DNA of 30,521 bases from IMG/VR virus record IMGVR_UViG_3300033154_000080, positions 1 to 30,521 of that record. The stretch is one strand, 5' to 3'. Positions 15,642 through 23,712 of this stretch are shown here, piece by piece; within the stretch, counting starts at the first letter, position 1; every line of letters begins with the position of its first letter. The position numbers and the translations under genes were made by a program. Under the pieces are notes generated by a model. That model searched no databases. It saw only the letters and a list, made by a program, of their open reading frames with translations, and had not been told where the DNA came from. This stretch comes from a virus.

Positions 15642-17195
15642 ATGGCCAACGGTGACATAACGCAGCGTCCACTCCCGTTCCCGGAACTGCTAGCCAAGGC
15701 CATCGGCAGCACGCCGACTGGTGGACCGGATGTTCTGCCGTTCCCGAACATGGTACAGGAGGCCATAGCTGGCGCCCTGCAGACGCACCAGCTGCAGATG
15801 AGACAGCCGGAGGATACGAACCCGGGGATTGGTCCTGCGCCGCCGCGGGTGCCGACCACGCCCACACTGCCGGCCCGGCCCCAAGGCCCAACGGAGATCC
15901 CGCCCTACCTGCTCGGCACGCCTGACACGCCTGACACGCCTGCACGCATCGGCACCCTGACCAACACCACCACGAAGAGCGAGCTGTCACGAGTGACCCC
16001 GAAGGAGGCGGCGCACCTGGAAGCATCGCGGTACGGTGGCATGCGGCGCGAGCTGGCCTCCACCAGGTCCTTCGCTGCCCACGGTGCGAAGCTGGACAAG
16101 CTCCTTGATGTGACGACCACAGCCAAACGGTTCCAGCAGAAGGCGAGGCAGGGGGACCACTACGCGCAAACAGAAGCACTCGGCGCGCAGGCGCACCTCA
16201 AGAAGGCCACCGCCTCCTTCCTGAAGCGGAACATCGACCCCGACAAGTACGTCCGTGAAATGCCCACGTTCGCCAAGGTCCTACACGTCATCGCCGCCGG
16301 TCTCGGCGGCTTTGCCGAGGGGCTGTCCCAGGGCAAGATCAAAGACAACTCCATGAAGCTCCTGAACATGGCGATTGACCGGGACATCTCTTCGCAGAAG
16401 GCGAACATGGCCAAGTCGCTGCAGGGTGTGAACTTGTCACGCGCCCAGGCGGACAAGCTCTGGAAGAGGTATGAGGAGCACCAGAAGAACATCAAGGATG
16501 GGGCAAGCGAGATTGCCCAGCTGCATATGTACCGGTTTGCCGTCAAGTCCAAGACCATGGCCGGGACCATCGCGGGGTACCGCAAGGCCGACGAGATAAG
16601 AGAGTCCGCCATCAAGGCCAAGGCGGAAGCGCGGCCCAAGGTTACCAAGGTCACCAAGCAGCGCCAGGCAGTCATCGGCGGTGGGACAGGCAAGGGCAAG
16701 GGCAAGGGCGAGGGCGGGATGAACGCGGACTCCTCGAAGAAGTACCGCGAGGGAGTTATGAGTTTCGACCTCGCCAAGCAGGCCACCGCAAGGATCCGGC
16801 GGAAGCTGGTGAGGCTCAAGCATGCCAAGGCGACGCCCATGCTGTGGGCGAAGATCGATATCAACTCGGAGGGCCGGGACCTCATGAACGACTTCCGTAT
16901 GCTGGCGCTCCACAACCGGAAGTACATGAAGGACTCTGGTCCGATCCGGCAAGACGATGTTAAGACCTTCGACCGCATCGGGGCGAACTCCTGGCTGGCT
17001 CCGATGCTTGAGAAGGGCAGCATGCTGCGACGCCTGGGCGAGATGGACCGCATCGGCAGCGGGGCACGCAATGCGCTCGAAAAGACGTACCTGTCCACGG
17101 AGAAACAGCTTCGTCAGCAGGCAGTCATGCGACACGTGAAGATGGCCAAGAAAGACAGGAAGGCAAGAGTCAAAGGAAGGCTAGCGGCCCAGTAA
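15642..17195 (+). CDS. Putative ejection protein (517 residues)
   Basis: It has a strong GGGGAGGGG ribosome binding site before ATG 15642. The N-terminus (residues 1-95) is Pro-rich. The rest is mostly long, very Lys/Arg/Ala-rich helix with few Trp, including an amphipathic stretch (V-L-H-V-I-A-A-G-L-G-G-F-A-E-G-L) near residues 215-235. A Gly/Lys run (G-K-G-K-G-K-G) near 350 is low complexity. The pattern and position, between the S74 protein and a larger Gly-rich protein, suit a podovirus ejection protein that enters the host envelope with the DNA. No enzymatic motif is seen. It overlaps the next gene by one base. Confidence 0.55.
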   Translation: MANGDITQRPLPFPELLAKAIGSTPTGGPDVLPFPNMVQEAIAGALQTHQLQMRQPEDTNPGIGPAPPRVPTTPTLPARPQGPTEIPPYLLGTPDTPDTPARIGTLTNTTTKSELSRVTPKEAAHLEASRYGGMRRELASTRSFAAHGAKLDKLLDVTTTAKRFQQKARQGDHYAQTEALGAQAHLKKATASFLKRNIDPDKYVREMPTFAKVLHVIAAGLGGFAEGLSQGKIKDNSMKLLNMAIDRDISSQKANMAKSLQGVNLSRAQADKLWKRYEEHQKNIKDGASEIAQLHMYRFAVKSKTMAGTIAGYRKADEIRESAIKAKAEARPKVTKVTKQRQAVIGGGTGKGKGKGEGGMNADSSKKYREGVMSFDLAKQATARIRRKLVRLKHAKATPMLWAKIDINSEGRDLMNDFRMLALHNRKYMKDSGPIRQDDVKTFDRIGANSWLAPMLEKGSMLRRLGEMDRIGSGARNALEKTYLSTEKQLRQQAVMRHVKMAKKDRKARVKGRLAAQ

Positions 17196-19879
17196 TGGCA
17201 CCCGTCCAGGCATTCACCGACGCCAAGGGCCGCGTCTCCATGAAGGACCCGGAGACCGGCGAGCGGTTCTGGGTCACCAAGGCGCAGCTGCAGGACGCGG
17301 CGGATATCGGGCTTGTCGGGGTCACCCCTGACGACCACCGCGAGTACGAACTCTCCAAGGAGTACGAAGACAAGGACCTGGAAGCCATCGTGTACGGCGG
17401 GCTCGGCGGCGCGACGATGGGCCTCTCCACAGCCATCGCAACCGGGCTCGACCCGAGCAAGCGAGACCACATTCGGCGACTGCAGAAGGCCCACCCGGTC
17501 AAGTTCGGCATCTCGGACGTTGCCGGCTCCGTCCTCTCAGCAGCCATCCCAGGCGCCCCGCTGGCCCGTCTAGGCGGTCTAGGTGCGAAGGCGGCTGCGG
17601 GGCTTGGTCGAGGCAGGGGCGCCCAGTTCGTTGCCAGGGGGCTCACGGAGGGCGCCGGGATGGGCGCCGGGTCTGCCGTCAGCAAAGGCGCCATCACCGG
17701 GGACTACAGCGGGACAGACATTGCCAAGCATGCGGCCTACGGTGCTGCTCTCAGTGGCGCTCTCTCGCTCGCTGGGCACGGAATCGTAACGGCGGGCCGA
17801 AAGATAGCGGGCCGGGGCGCTGCTCGGAAGGCGCAGGCGCTGAGCAAGGCCGCGGATACCGATGCCGCCATGGCCACGCTGGGCAGACTGCAAAAGAGAA
17901 TCGGTCCACTGCAGAAGGAGCTAGAGGCCTCCAGGGGCGGCGCGCAGAAGCTGTCAGCCCTGGACAAGCAGATCGCCAAGCTGACAACGGACATCGGCGT
18001 TGCTCGCAAGGCAGCGGTGCCGGCGGCCGGTCGTGCCGGGCTTGGCAAGGCATACCGCGACCTCGGTACCGACCTCGGTCATCTCTCGGCGGCGAGGGGC
18101 GGCGGCGAGAGGGAGGTGGGGCTGCTCATGGCCCGCCGCCCGGCCATGCTGAAACGGCTAGGGCTTACGCCTGACGACGTCCCCGCCCAGTGGGGTGCGG
18201 CTCACAGGTTCTTGCTCAGCAAGGTAATGGCGAAGCGAGCGCAACTGAAGGCCGCACGCGGGCCTGTCGCGACGGGGCCCACGGTCGCCCCGAAGAAGGG
18301 CCCAGCGGCCCCGACGGAGGCGCAGAAGTCCGAGATCAAGCAGCTGGACAGCCAGATCAGGAAGGCGCTCGGTGATGATGGCGCGGTGGATGTGCTCCAG
18401 AAGGCCAGCGGTCCTAAGTCTGGGAGCAAGCCGAAGACGTGGTATGCCGTCCGCCGCGCCGCGATCGCCAAGCGCCTCGGTATCGAGCTGAAAAGTTACC
18501 CGCCACTGTGGAAGCACTTGCTCCCCAAGCTTCGGGAGAAGACGTCCTCGCACCTGAAGAAGCTGCAAAAGCAGCGCGAGGCGGTGATGTCCGCAGTGCC
18601 CAGGGCAGAGCGTGCGATCAAGCCTCCCGCCGAACCGAAGGTGTCGCGCGCGCTTGAGGGCCCAAGCAAGGCAGAGCAGATGCTAGTGGCGCTGCGAGCG
18701 GAGCGGCGTGCTCTCGTCAAGGCTGGCACCGACGTGGGAAAGGCGGCGAGTCTGGAAGCCAGGCTGGCCAAGCTACGCGGGCAGATGGGTGAGATCGAAA
18801 GCGTGGTCCCCATCGCCAGCGCCGCGAAGCTGGCAAGGACCCTGCGGGCGGACAGCCGCGCACTCGGCAAGCTGATGGATGATGAGTCCCTGGCCTTGAT
18901 GGGTAAGATCCAGAAGGCCGCCGTGGTCGGAATGGAGGACACTGCGTCGAAGACCGCCCTGATGTCCCGTCTCGGTGGCTGGATTCCGAAGGCGAAGCGA
19001 CCGCCATGGCTAATCGACAAGGCCACAAAGGAGGCCGACAGCGCAGTGCAGCAACTACGGCAACAGTCGTTCCAAAAGTCCGGTGGGTCTCTCAAGGCCC
19101 TGTCCGGTGCGGCAGGGCTGGTAGCCGGGGTTGCTACCGAGAGTATCCTGCTCGGCGGCGCTGTAGGGCTGGGCGGCAGGATGCTCCTCTCAGGGTTCGT
19201 GCGCCGACTGGCCGGCGGCACCATCCGTCGTAGCGGCAGGCTCATTACACGCGCCGCCATCGGCTCTGCCAAGACCGGGTCGAGGGTCACCACCAAGGTC
19301 ATGAGCCAGGCGGAGATAGAGGACATCGACGACGCCGTGAAGGACACCGACCCGGTGGCGTTCCGCGCTGACGTGGTTGCAGGCTACACCGCGGCAGAAC
19401 TGGAGCCAGCGACGGTGGAGCAGCTCGCGGACTTCCAGACGCAGCGCCTTATCCAGTACCAGCAGGCAGCCCCCGAGGCGGCCGAGGGCGGGTACGGCGC
19501 GCGCGCCAAGTTCACCAGACTGGACGCTGCGCTGCGCGACCCCCGCACCATCGTCAAGCGCGCAGAGCAGATGCAGTGGACCGCCGAGGACCAGGAGGTC
19601 CTTGCAAGATACTTCCCACGCCACCATGATCTGCTCATGGACGAGTGGCAGCGCATGCTAGACGAAGACAAGAAGCTCCCTTGGGCGGTGAAGAACCACA
19701 TCAAGAACGGTCTCGACCCCATGAGGGCGGCCAGTATCGCTGTAGCCTCAGCTCAGCTCTACGGAGCAGGGGCAGAAGAGGCCCCACCCAGTCCGAAGAG
19801 TTCCAAGTTCCCGACAGGCGCAAGTCCGCTTGACCGGATCAGTGCGCAGTCTGGGCTCTATGGCGGGAAGAAGGCGTAG
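17195..19879 (+). CDS. Putative ejection protein, large, membrane-active segments
   Basis: This 894-residue protein overlaps the stop of its neighbour (TAATG). It has an N-terminal region with Y-G-G-L-G-G-A-T-M-G-L-S-T-A and further Ala/Gly-rich hydrophobic stretches near residues 110-200 and 635-690, suited to entering a membrane. The middle is basic coiled-coil-like (K, R, A, L and Q rich). The end is acidic and helical. Gene order and composition parallel the internal virion proteins of T7- and P22-type podoviruses, which form a conduit across the host envelope. No lysozyme motif was found. Confidence 0.55.
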   Translation: MAPVQAFTDAKGRVSMKDPETGERFWVTKAQLQDAADIGLVGVTPDDHREYELSKEYEDKDLEAIVYGGLGGATMGLSTAIATGLDPSKRDHIRRLQKAHPVKFGISDVAGSVLSAAIPGAPLARLGGLGAKAAAGLGRGRGAQFVARGLTEGAGMGAGSAVSKGAITGDYSGTDIAKHAAYGAALSGALSLAGHGIVTAGRKIAGRGAARKAQALSKAADTDAAMATLGRLQKRIGPLQKELEASRGGAQKLSALDKQIAKLTTDIGVARKAAVPAAGRAGLGKAYRDLGTDLGHLSAARGGGEREVGLLMARRPAMLKRLGLTPDDVPAQWGAAHRFLLSKVMAKRAQLKAARGPVATGPTVAPKKGPAAPTEAQKSEIKQLDSQIRKALGDDGAVDVLQKASGPKSGSKPKTWYAVRRAAIAKRLGIELKSYPPLWKHLLPKLREKTSSHLKKLQKQREAVMSAVPRAERAIKPPAEPKVSRALEGPSKAEQMLVALRAERRALVKAGTDVGKAASLEARLAKLRGQMGEIESVVPIASAAKLARTLRADSRALGKLMDDESLALMGKIQKAAVVGMEDTASKTALMSRLGGWIPKAKRPPWLIDKATKEADSAVQQLRQQSFQKSGGSLKALSGAAGLVAGVATESILLGGAVGLGGRMLLSGFVRRLAGGTIRRSGRLITRAAIGSAKTGSRVTTKVMSQAEIEDIDDAVKDTDPVAFRADVVAGYTAAELEPATVEQLADFQTQRLIQYQQAAPEAAEGGYGARAKFTRLDAALRDPRTIVKRAEQMQWTAEDQEVLARYFPRHHDLLMDEWQRMLDEDKKLPWAVKNHIKNGLDPMRAASIAVASAQLYGAGAEEAPPSPKSSKFPTGASPLDRISAQSGLYGGKKA

Positions 19880-19892
19880 CGGATACGCTACG
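19875..19892 (+). promoter_or_regulatory. Hairpin covering the stop codon of the ejection gene
   Basis: CGTAGCG (19875-19881) and CGCTACG (19886-19892) pair perfectly over 7 bp with loop GATA. The arm contains the stop codon TAG (19877-19879). It divides the ejection genes from the fibre module and could slow ribosomes, protect the upstream RNA, or mark a processing site. There is no T run. Confidence 0.5.
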
Positions 19893-19904
19893 AGGATGAG
19901 CACC

Positions 19905-19919
19905 GGCCCCGCAAGGGCT
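19905..19919 (+). promoter_or_regulatory. Leader stem-loop with CGCAA loop, copy 1
   Basis: GGCCC-CGCAA-GGGCT (19905-19919) forms a 5-bp stem just before the GAGG (19921-19924) of the gene at 19930. The same loop and right arm occur at 23688-23702 before the gene at 23713, with a changed but still pairable left arm. Two leaders sharing this element suggest a regulatory or RNA-processing role. Confidence 0.4.
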
Positions 19920-19929
19920 TGAGGAAAGA

Positions 19930-20337
19930 GTGAACGTTCAACAAGTCAACCGCCGGGCCAAATTCTACCAGCAGGACATGGCGAAAACCTCCGCCACCGC
20001 AGCCCCGACACTGTCAACGCAAGGTATCTTGACGGGTCCGGTCGACACCGGGATCAAGGTGCAGTTCATCGCGCAGGTGACCCGGACCTCCGGCGACGCC
20101 GCCGTGACCCTGAAGGCCTACGGGTATGTGCCCTCGACGCACACCCCGGCCGGGGTCGAGACCCTGACCGGCTTCTGGACTCTCCTGGAGACGTTCGACG
20201 AGATGACCGTCACCGGAGCGGACTTCACCCACGCGCAGCAGCTCGAGGTCGGCGCCGCCTACCAGCGGATCTACCTCCAGCTCTCTGCGATCAGTGGCAC
20301 TGGCGCTTCAGCGAACCTCTACACCGGGATCAGCTGA
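19930..20337 (+). CDS. Fibre module protein A, copy 1
   Basis: This 135-residue protein starts at GTG 19930, with GAGG five bases upstream. It is beta-rich (Q-F-I-A-Q-V-T-R-T-S-G-D, L-K-A-Y-G-Y-V-P) and has no signal peptide. The region E-T-F-D-E-M-T-V-T-G-A-D-F-T-H-A-Q-Q-L-E-V-G and the following S-A-I-S-G-T closely match the protein encoded at 21130-21567, so the two are paralogs. Its three-base gap to the LamG-like gene at 20340 repeats in the second module. The role is likely decoration or fibre attachment. Confidence 0.7.
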   Translation: MNVQQVNRRAKFYQQDMAKTSATAAPTLSTQGILTGPVDTGIKVQFIAQVTRTSGDAAVTLKAYGYVPSTHTPAGVETLTGFWTLLETFDEMTVTGADFTHAQQLEVGAAYQRIYLQLSAISGTGASANLYTGIS

Positions 20338-20339
20338 CA

Positions 20340-21125
20340 ATGCGGGGGTATACCAGGGGCAACCGTGGGTTCAACGTCGGGCTCCCGGGGTACGATGTTG
20401 GCAACCGTGGGTTTACCCCGCAGGACGCCACCCCGGTGCTCCCTACCCTCATCCGAGGGAAGGCCCCGACGATGCGCTACCACGCAAAGGACGCTGGCGC
20501 AGGTGGCTGGGCCGCAGCTGACTACGGATCCGATTTGTCGCTGGTGTCGGCCGGCAGCGCCCCGACCTACAACAACGGTTCGGCCTTCACCGCGCCGGGG
20601 GCTGATGATTCAGTGAAGGGCAACGCCGGGAAGTGCTATGAGCGCACTGGCGACCCGACCTATGGTCAGCCCGGGACCGACGACTTCTGGGATAAGCTGA
20701 TCCTCCAGTACGTCTCGGAGACCACGCTCCTTATCAGTCAGCGCGAGGACGCCAACGAGTACTGGGAGTACGTCATGCTCCCGACCGGAGTTGAGCTGCG
20801 TATAGTCGGGATCAACTCCGTTGCGCTTGCGACCGGGGCCCTGGTTGCTGGCACCTGGTACGTCATCGACATCGTCTTCGACCACTCCGGCTCTGCGCGG
20901 ATATACCTCAACGGGCGGGCGAAGCAGACGACCAGTGTCAGTTCGCCGGCCGTCCTGCCCTGTGTCCCAAATATCGACATGGCTATCTTGGCCCGGTCCG
21001 ACCCATACGCAGCACCAACCAATGGCAGCATCGCCTACTACGCGAGGTGGCAGGGCGCCGGATGGCTGACGTCTGCGGACCAGGACAGCCTCGTCCTGCA
21101 GCACTACAACGACCTGATAGGGTGA
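20340..21125 (+). CDS. Fibre module protein B with LamG-like fold, copy 1
   Basis: This 261-residue protein has a Gly/Arg/Tyr-rich N-terminus (R-G-Y-T-R-G-N-R-G-F, then G-Y-D-V-G-N-R-G-F) encoded partly by a 14-bp DNA repeat at 20358-20371 and 20400-20413. The rest follows the concanavalin/LamG pattern: W-Y-V-I-D-I-V-F-D-H-S-G-S-A-R-I-Y-L-N-G and a final W-L-T-S-A-D-Q-D-S-L-V-L-Q-H-Y-N. It matches the protein at 21976-22824 along its length, so they are paralogs. LamG-like folds usually bind carbohydrate, so host-surface binding is inferred. Confidence 0.7.
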   Translation: MRGYTRGNRGFNVGLPGYDVGNRGFTPQDATPVLPTLIRGKAPTMRYHAKDAGAGGWAAADYGSDLSLVSAGSAPTYNNGSAFTAPGADDSVKGNAGKCYERTGDPTYGQPGTDDFWDKLILQYVSETTLLISQREDANEYWEYVMLPTGVELRIVGINSVALATGALVAGTWYVIDIVFDHSGSARIYLNGRAKQTTSVSSPAVLPCVPNIDMAILARSDPYAAPTNGSIAYYARWQGAGWLTSADQDSLVLQHYNDLIG

Positions 21126-21129
21126 TCGA

Positions 21130-21567
21130 ATGAGTGACGTACTAGTTGACGAGACAACCTACGAGCGGGTGACGTTGGTCAGGGACCGTGCGGACGAGGT
21201 CGTGTTCACGGAGGATCCCGGCTGCGCGGACAAGACCGCCGTCACCGCAGCGCCGACCACCTCGGCCCACGGCGTCGCCAAGCCCACGCAGAACATCCCC
21301 ATTGGCCTGCGCGCCCACATCGCGGTGGAGTTCACCCGGGCTAGCGGCGATGGAACCGCCACCATCTGGGTGTATGGGTACGTGACCGTGCTAGACACCT
21401 GGTATCGCATCGCGACCTTGACGCAGATGGCGGAGACCGGGGCCGACATGAATCACGCCGAACAACTCGAGGTCGGGCCGGCCTACGCGCGCCTCGGCTG
21501 CAGGGTCGCAGAAATCTCTGGAACCACAGCGACCGTCGTTGCGGTCCGCATCGCATGGAGCAAGTGA
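21130..21567 (+). CDS. Fibre module protein A, copy 2
   Basis: This 145-residue protein is the second copy of the 19930-20337 protein. Shared features include T-R-A-S-G-D, Y-G-Y-V, W-Y-R-I-A-T-L, A-E-T-G-A-D-M-N-H-A-E-Q-L-E-V-G and A-E-I-S-G-T. The N-terminal 40 residues differ and include a Cys in G-C-A-D-K, absent from copy 1. The ATG at 21130 follows the previous stop by four bases. Sequence drift is substantial, so the duplication is not recent. Confidence 0.7.
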   Translation: MSDVLVDETTYERVTLVRDRADEVVFTEDPGCADKTAVTAAPTTSAHGVAKPTQNIPIGLRAHIAVEFTRASGDGTATIWVYGYVTVLDTWYRIATLTQMAETGADMNHAEQLEVGPAYARLGCRVAEISGTTATVVAVRIAWSK

Positions 21568-21568
21568 C

Positions 21569-21979
21569 ATGAGCGTACTGGGAGACATCCTCGAGAGGCT
21601 GAAGGAAAGCGTTGGTAAGATTGCAAAGGCGGAAGAGTGGGGCTACCGGGAGCAGGAGCACTACGACGAGGAAGACCCGCCTGGGTTGATCGGAACGGTG
21701 AGGGTGGCAACGTTCCGCGCGCGCTTCAGGCTGACCGACGTGCCCGACGACGCCACGGCTGCAGCCGCCTCGCTGCCCAAGGGCGTCAGGGTGCAGTTCA
21801 AGCCGAAGACATGGGGCATGATCACGGACGTTGACAGCGGCAGCGCGCTGACCCAGCTCCGGACGATGATCACGAAGGTGGCAGACGCCATCGCAGCTGC
21901 GGAGGTTGCCGCTCTGGACTCGCGGCGCATCCAGTGCCTCGGCTGGCTCGAGGCCGAGGACGGGGCTGAACTGCCGTGA
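21569..21979 (+). CDS. Unknown protein between the duplicated modules
   Basis: This 136-residue protein starts at ATG 21569, immediately after the stop at 21565-21567; an upstream in-frame start at 21539 lies inside the previous gene and lacks a ribosome binding site. The N-terminus is a charged helix (D-I-L-E-R-L-K-E-S-V-G-K-I), then a V-R-V-A-T-F-R-A-R-F-R strand and an Ala-rich helix. There is no copy of it in the first module. It may be a small connector or chaperone for the neighbouring fibre proteins, by context only. Its stop overlaps the next GTG start. Confidence 0.65.
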   Translation: MSVLGDILERLKESVGKIAKAEEWGYREQEHYDEEDPPGLIGTVRVATFRARFRLTDVPDDATAAAASLPKGVRVQFKPKTWGMITDVDSGSALTQLRTMITKVADAIAAAEVAALDSRRIQCLGWLEAEDGAELP

Positions 21980-22824
21980 GCTACCGGGTCTACGGTGAGC
22001 AGGGCTACCGGGTGCCTCGGCAGAACGGGGGGTACAGGAAAGGTCCGGGGCAGGGGTACCAGCGTGGTAGTGCTGCCGCAGCAGCTCCGCCGTTCGAGGG
22101 TGGCATCCCCGAGACCATCCTGGGGGTGACGCCTTATGCTCGATACTACGGCGCCGACGCCACCCTCGCCGGCTGGCCTGCTGCTGACTACGGCGAGGAC
22201 CTGACGTATTGGGACCAAACTCCGGGCGATGCACCCACCACAGGGGTCGAAGGCCTGTACGAGTACGCCGACGGTGTCAATGAGGGAGTGACAATCAACT
22301 CCAACCCTAGTTATCAGGCCGACACATACAGGCACACAGGCGACCAGACATATTGGGCCTTCGGAGATGACGATATCTGGCTCAAGCTGATTTGGAAGGT
22401 GGACACCAGCCTCAGCGGGCTTCGGTACATCATCAGCAAGCGAGTGGCTGCGGCCGGGTTCTCAATGCACCAGTACCATGCTCCAAGCGACTACATGTTC
22501 ATCCACTGCGGGGGGACTCAGGCAGTAATCTACGAGGCAGACGGCTACATCAACGGCGCCTGGATCGTCGTTGATTTCGTTTATGACAATGGCGCTAAGT
22601 CGCGGACTTACCTTAACAGTGCGGTGCACACTGCAGCAGGGAATGCCAACCGCGGCACCCTGGGCGACGCTTCTGACCTTGTCATTGGCGCCAACCAGGC
22701 TGGTGGCGCTGCCATCACTGGCACCTTCGCCTTCCTCGGCATCTGGAGAGCAGCCGCTGGCTGGCTAGCATCCCACGACCAAGACACCCTTGTCGCTGCT
22801 CACTACGCGCAGCTAATCGGATAG
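21976..22824 (+). CDS. Fibre module protein B with LamG-like fold, copy 2
   Basis: This 282-residue protein starts at GTG 21976. Its N-terminus again is Gly/Tyr/Arg/Gln-rich (Y-G-E-Q-G-Y-R-V-P-R-Q-N-G-G-Y-R-K-G), and the remaining residues align with copy 1: R-Y-Y-G-A-D, A-A-D-Y-G-E-D-L, W-I-V-V-D-F-V-Y-D-N-G, R-T-Y-L-N-S, and W-L-A-S-H-D-Q-D-T-L-V. A LamG-like carbohydrate-binding role is inferred. The copies differ most in exposed loops, which would fit different receptor targets. Confidence 0.7.
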   Translation: MSYRVYGEQGYRVPRQNGGYRKGPGQGYQRGSAAAAAPPFEGGIPETILGVTPYARYYGADATLAGWPAADYGEDLTYWDQTPGDAPTTGVEGLYEYADGVNEGVTINSNPSYQADTYRHTGDQTYWAFGDDDIWLKLIWKVDTSLSGLRYIISKRVAAAGFSMHQYHAPSDYMFIHCGGTQAVIYEADGYINGAWIVVDFVYDNGAKSRTYLNSAVHTAAGNANRGTLGDASDLVIGANQAGGAAITGTFAFLGIWRAAAGWLASHDQDTLVAAHYAQLIG

Positions 22825-22834
22825 GAGGACTCAG

Positions 22835-22930
22835 ATGGAGACGTTCCGTTCATTCGCCTTGACCCTGGCCCTCTCGGCTGCGGCTGCTACAGGAGGCACA
22901 CTGCTGCTATGGCTACTGCGAACAACATGA
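22835..22930 (+). CDS. Very small one-span membrane protein, holin candidate
   Basis: This 31-residue protein starts at ATG 22835 with AGGAGG (22823-22828) upstream and ends with TGA 22928-22930. It begins M-E-T-F-R-S-F and then is almost wholly hydrophobic (L-T-L-A-L-S-A-A-A-A-T-G-G-T-L-L-L-W-L-L). One membrane span with short ends fits the smallest holin-like proteins. It overlaps the following gene. Function is inferred from size, position and the strong ribosome binding site. Confidence 0.5.
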   Translation: METFRSFALTLALSAAAATGGTLLLWLLRTT

Positions 22931-23091
22931 AGTCCCGCTGGCCTAACGTGGTTCTCGCCTCGCTCACGTTGATCTGTGGAACGTTGATCATGCTGTTCGG
23001 ACCGAGCGAGGAAGTACGCCTGATCGGCGCGACGCTACTAGGAACGGGCGGGCTCGCCACGGCAGGGGCGATCAAGGGGGGTCAGAAATGA
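22909..23091 (+). CDS. Two-span membrane protein, holin candidate
   Basis: This 60-residue protein starts at ATG 22909, inside the previous gene, with AGGAGG at 22891-22896; an alternative start at 22927 would lose six residues. Two hydrophobic segments (V-V-L-A-S-L-T-L-I-C-G-T-L-I-M-L-F and I-G-A-T-L-L-G-T-G-G-L-A-T-A-G-A-I) are joined by an acidic turn (S-E-E-V-R). This layout fits a class II holin, which opens the inner membrane at lysis. Its TGA overlaps the next ATG (ATGA). Confidence 0.55.
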   Translation: MATANNMKSRWPNVVLASLTLICGTLIMLFGPSEEVRLIGATLLGTGGLATAGAIKGGQK

Positions 23092-23489
23092 AGCTCTGTG
23101 CTCTGGTACTAGCGCTCTGCACGGCCGGCTGTGGCAACTGGTTGACGACCTCGAAGCGGACGTTGATCGGGATGCATGCTGGGGCTGACGCTACAAGGCA
23201 CGTCAGCAGCTACGTGTACCACTCCCGGTGCATGAAGGTGGCCGCACAGTGCGAGGTCGCCCCGCCCGCCTGCGCGTCCCTGAAAGCCTGCCACGCGGAC
23301 CGGGCGAAGTTCAACTCTGCCCTGACGATGGTCTATCGAGCCCTCAATGCGGCGCGCGCGCTAGTCGAAGCGGCGGCTGTGGCGAAGGTGCCAGGGACCT
23401 TCAGGGACAAGGTGCTTGCGGTGGTGCTCAAGGTCGTGACAGAGTATCGGGCACTTATGGCACTGGCCGACTCGATGGGAGTCCAATGA
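23088..23489 (+). CDS. Lipoprotein-like protein, possible outer spanin
   Basis: This 133-residue protein begins M-K-L-C-A-L-V-L-A-L-C-T-A-G-C, a short signal peptide with a lipobox-like T-A-G-C, so Cys15 is a candidate lipid-modified residue. The position -3 residue is not the usual Leu, which weakens the call. The remainder is helical, with four more Cys residues between about 48 and 68 and an Ala/Val-rich C-terminus. Placement after holin candidates suggests an outer-membrane spanin or lysis lipoprotein, but it is longer than Rz1-type spanins. It is coupled to the next gene by ATGA. Confidence 0.45.
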   Translation: MKLCALVLALCTAGCGNWLTTSKRTLIGMHAGADATRHVSSYVYHSRCMKVAAQCEVAPPACASLKACHADRAKFNSALTMVYRALNAARALVEAAAVAKVPGTFRDKVLAVVLKVVTEYRALMALADSMGVQ

Positions 23490-23686
23490 TGCTAGACTTG
23501 ATATGGAAGCTCCTGGTGCTAGCGAAGGAAGCCATCGATAAGGTTGCAGCGGAGCCGGAGATGTACACCACGGCTCAGATAGACATGGCGATCGAGGCCC
23601 TGGAAGAACTCCGGGTCCTCAATGAGAAGCTTGAAAACGCTCGGGCGTCCCGGGCCGCTGTGGAGGCCGCAGCGTCTGATAAGTAG
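23486..23686 (+). CDS. Small helical protein after the lipoprotein
   Basis: This 66-residue protein has the start codons ATGATG at 23486-23491; the first overlaps the previous stop. The N-terminus has a short hydrophobic stretch (L-D-L-I-W-K-L-L-V-L-A) and the rest is a charged helix with coiled-coil spacing (E-A-L-E-E-L-R-V-L-N-E-K-L-E-N). An inner spanin-like partner of the lipoprotein is possible, but the hydrophobic part is short for a membrane anchor. No family is recognised. Confidence 0.55.
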   Translation: MMLDLIWKLLVLAKEAIDKVAAEPEMYTTAQIDMAIEALEELRVLNEKLENARASRAAVEAAASDK

Positions 23687-23687
23687 C

Positions 23688-23702
23688 AGCCTCGCAAGGG
23701 CT
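23688..23702 (+). promoter_or_regulatory. Leader stem-loop with CGCAA loop, copy 2
   Basis: AGCCT-CGCAA-GGGCT (23688-23702) forms a 5-bp stem (with one G-T pair) ten bases before ATG 23713. The loop and right arm are identical to those at 19905-19919 while the left arm differs but still pairs. Its AAGGG could also contribute to ribosome binding. Confidence 0.4.
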
Positions 23703-23712
23703 CGAGATAAAA

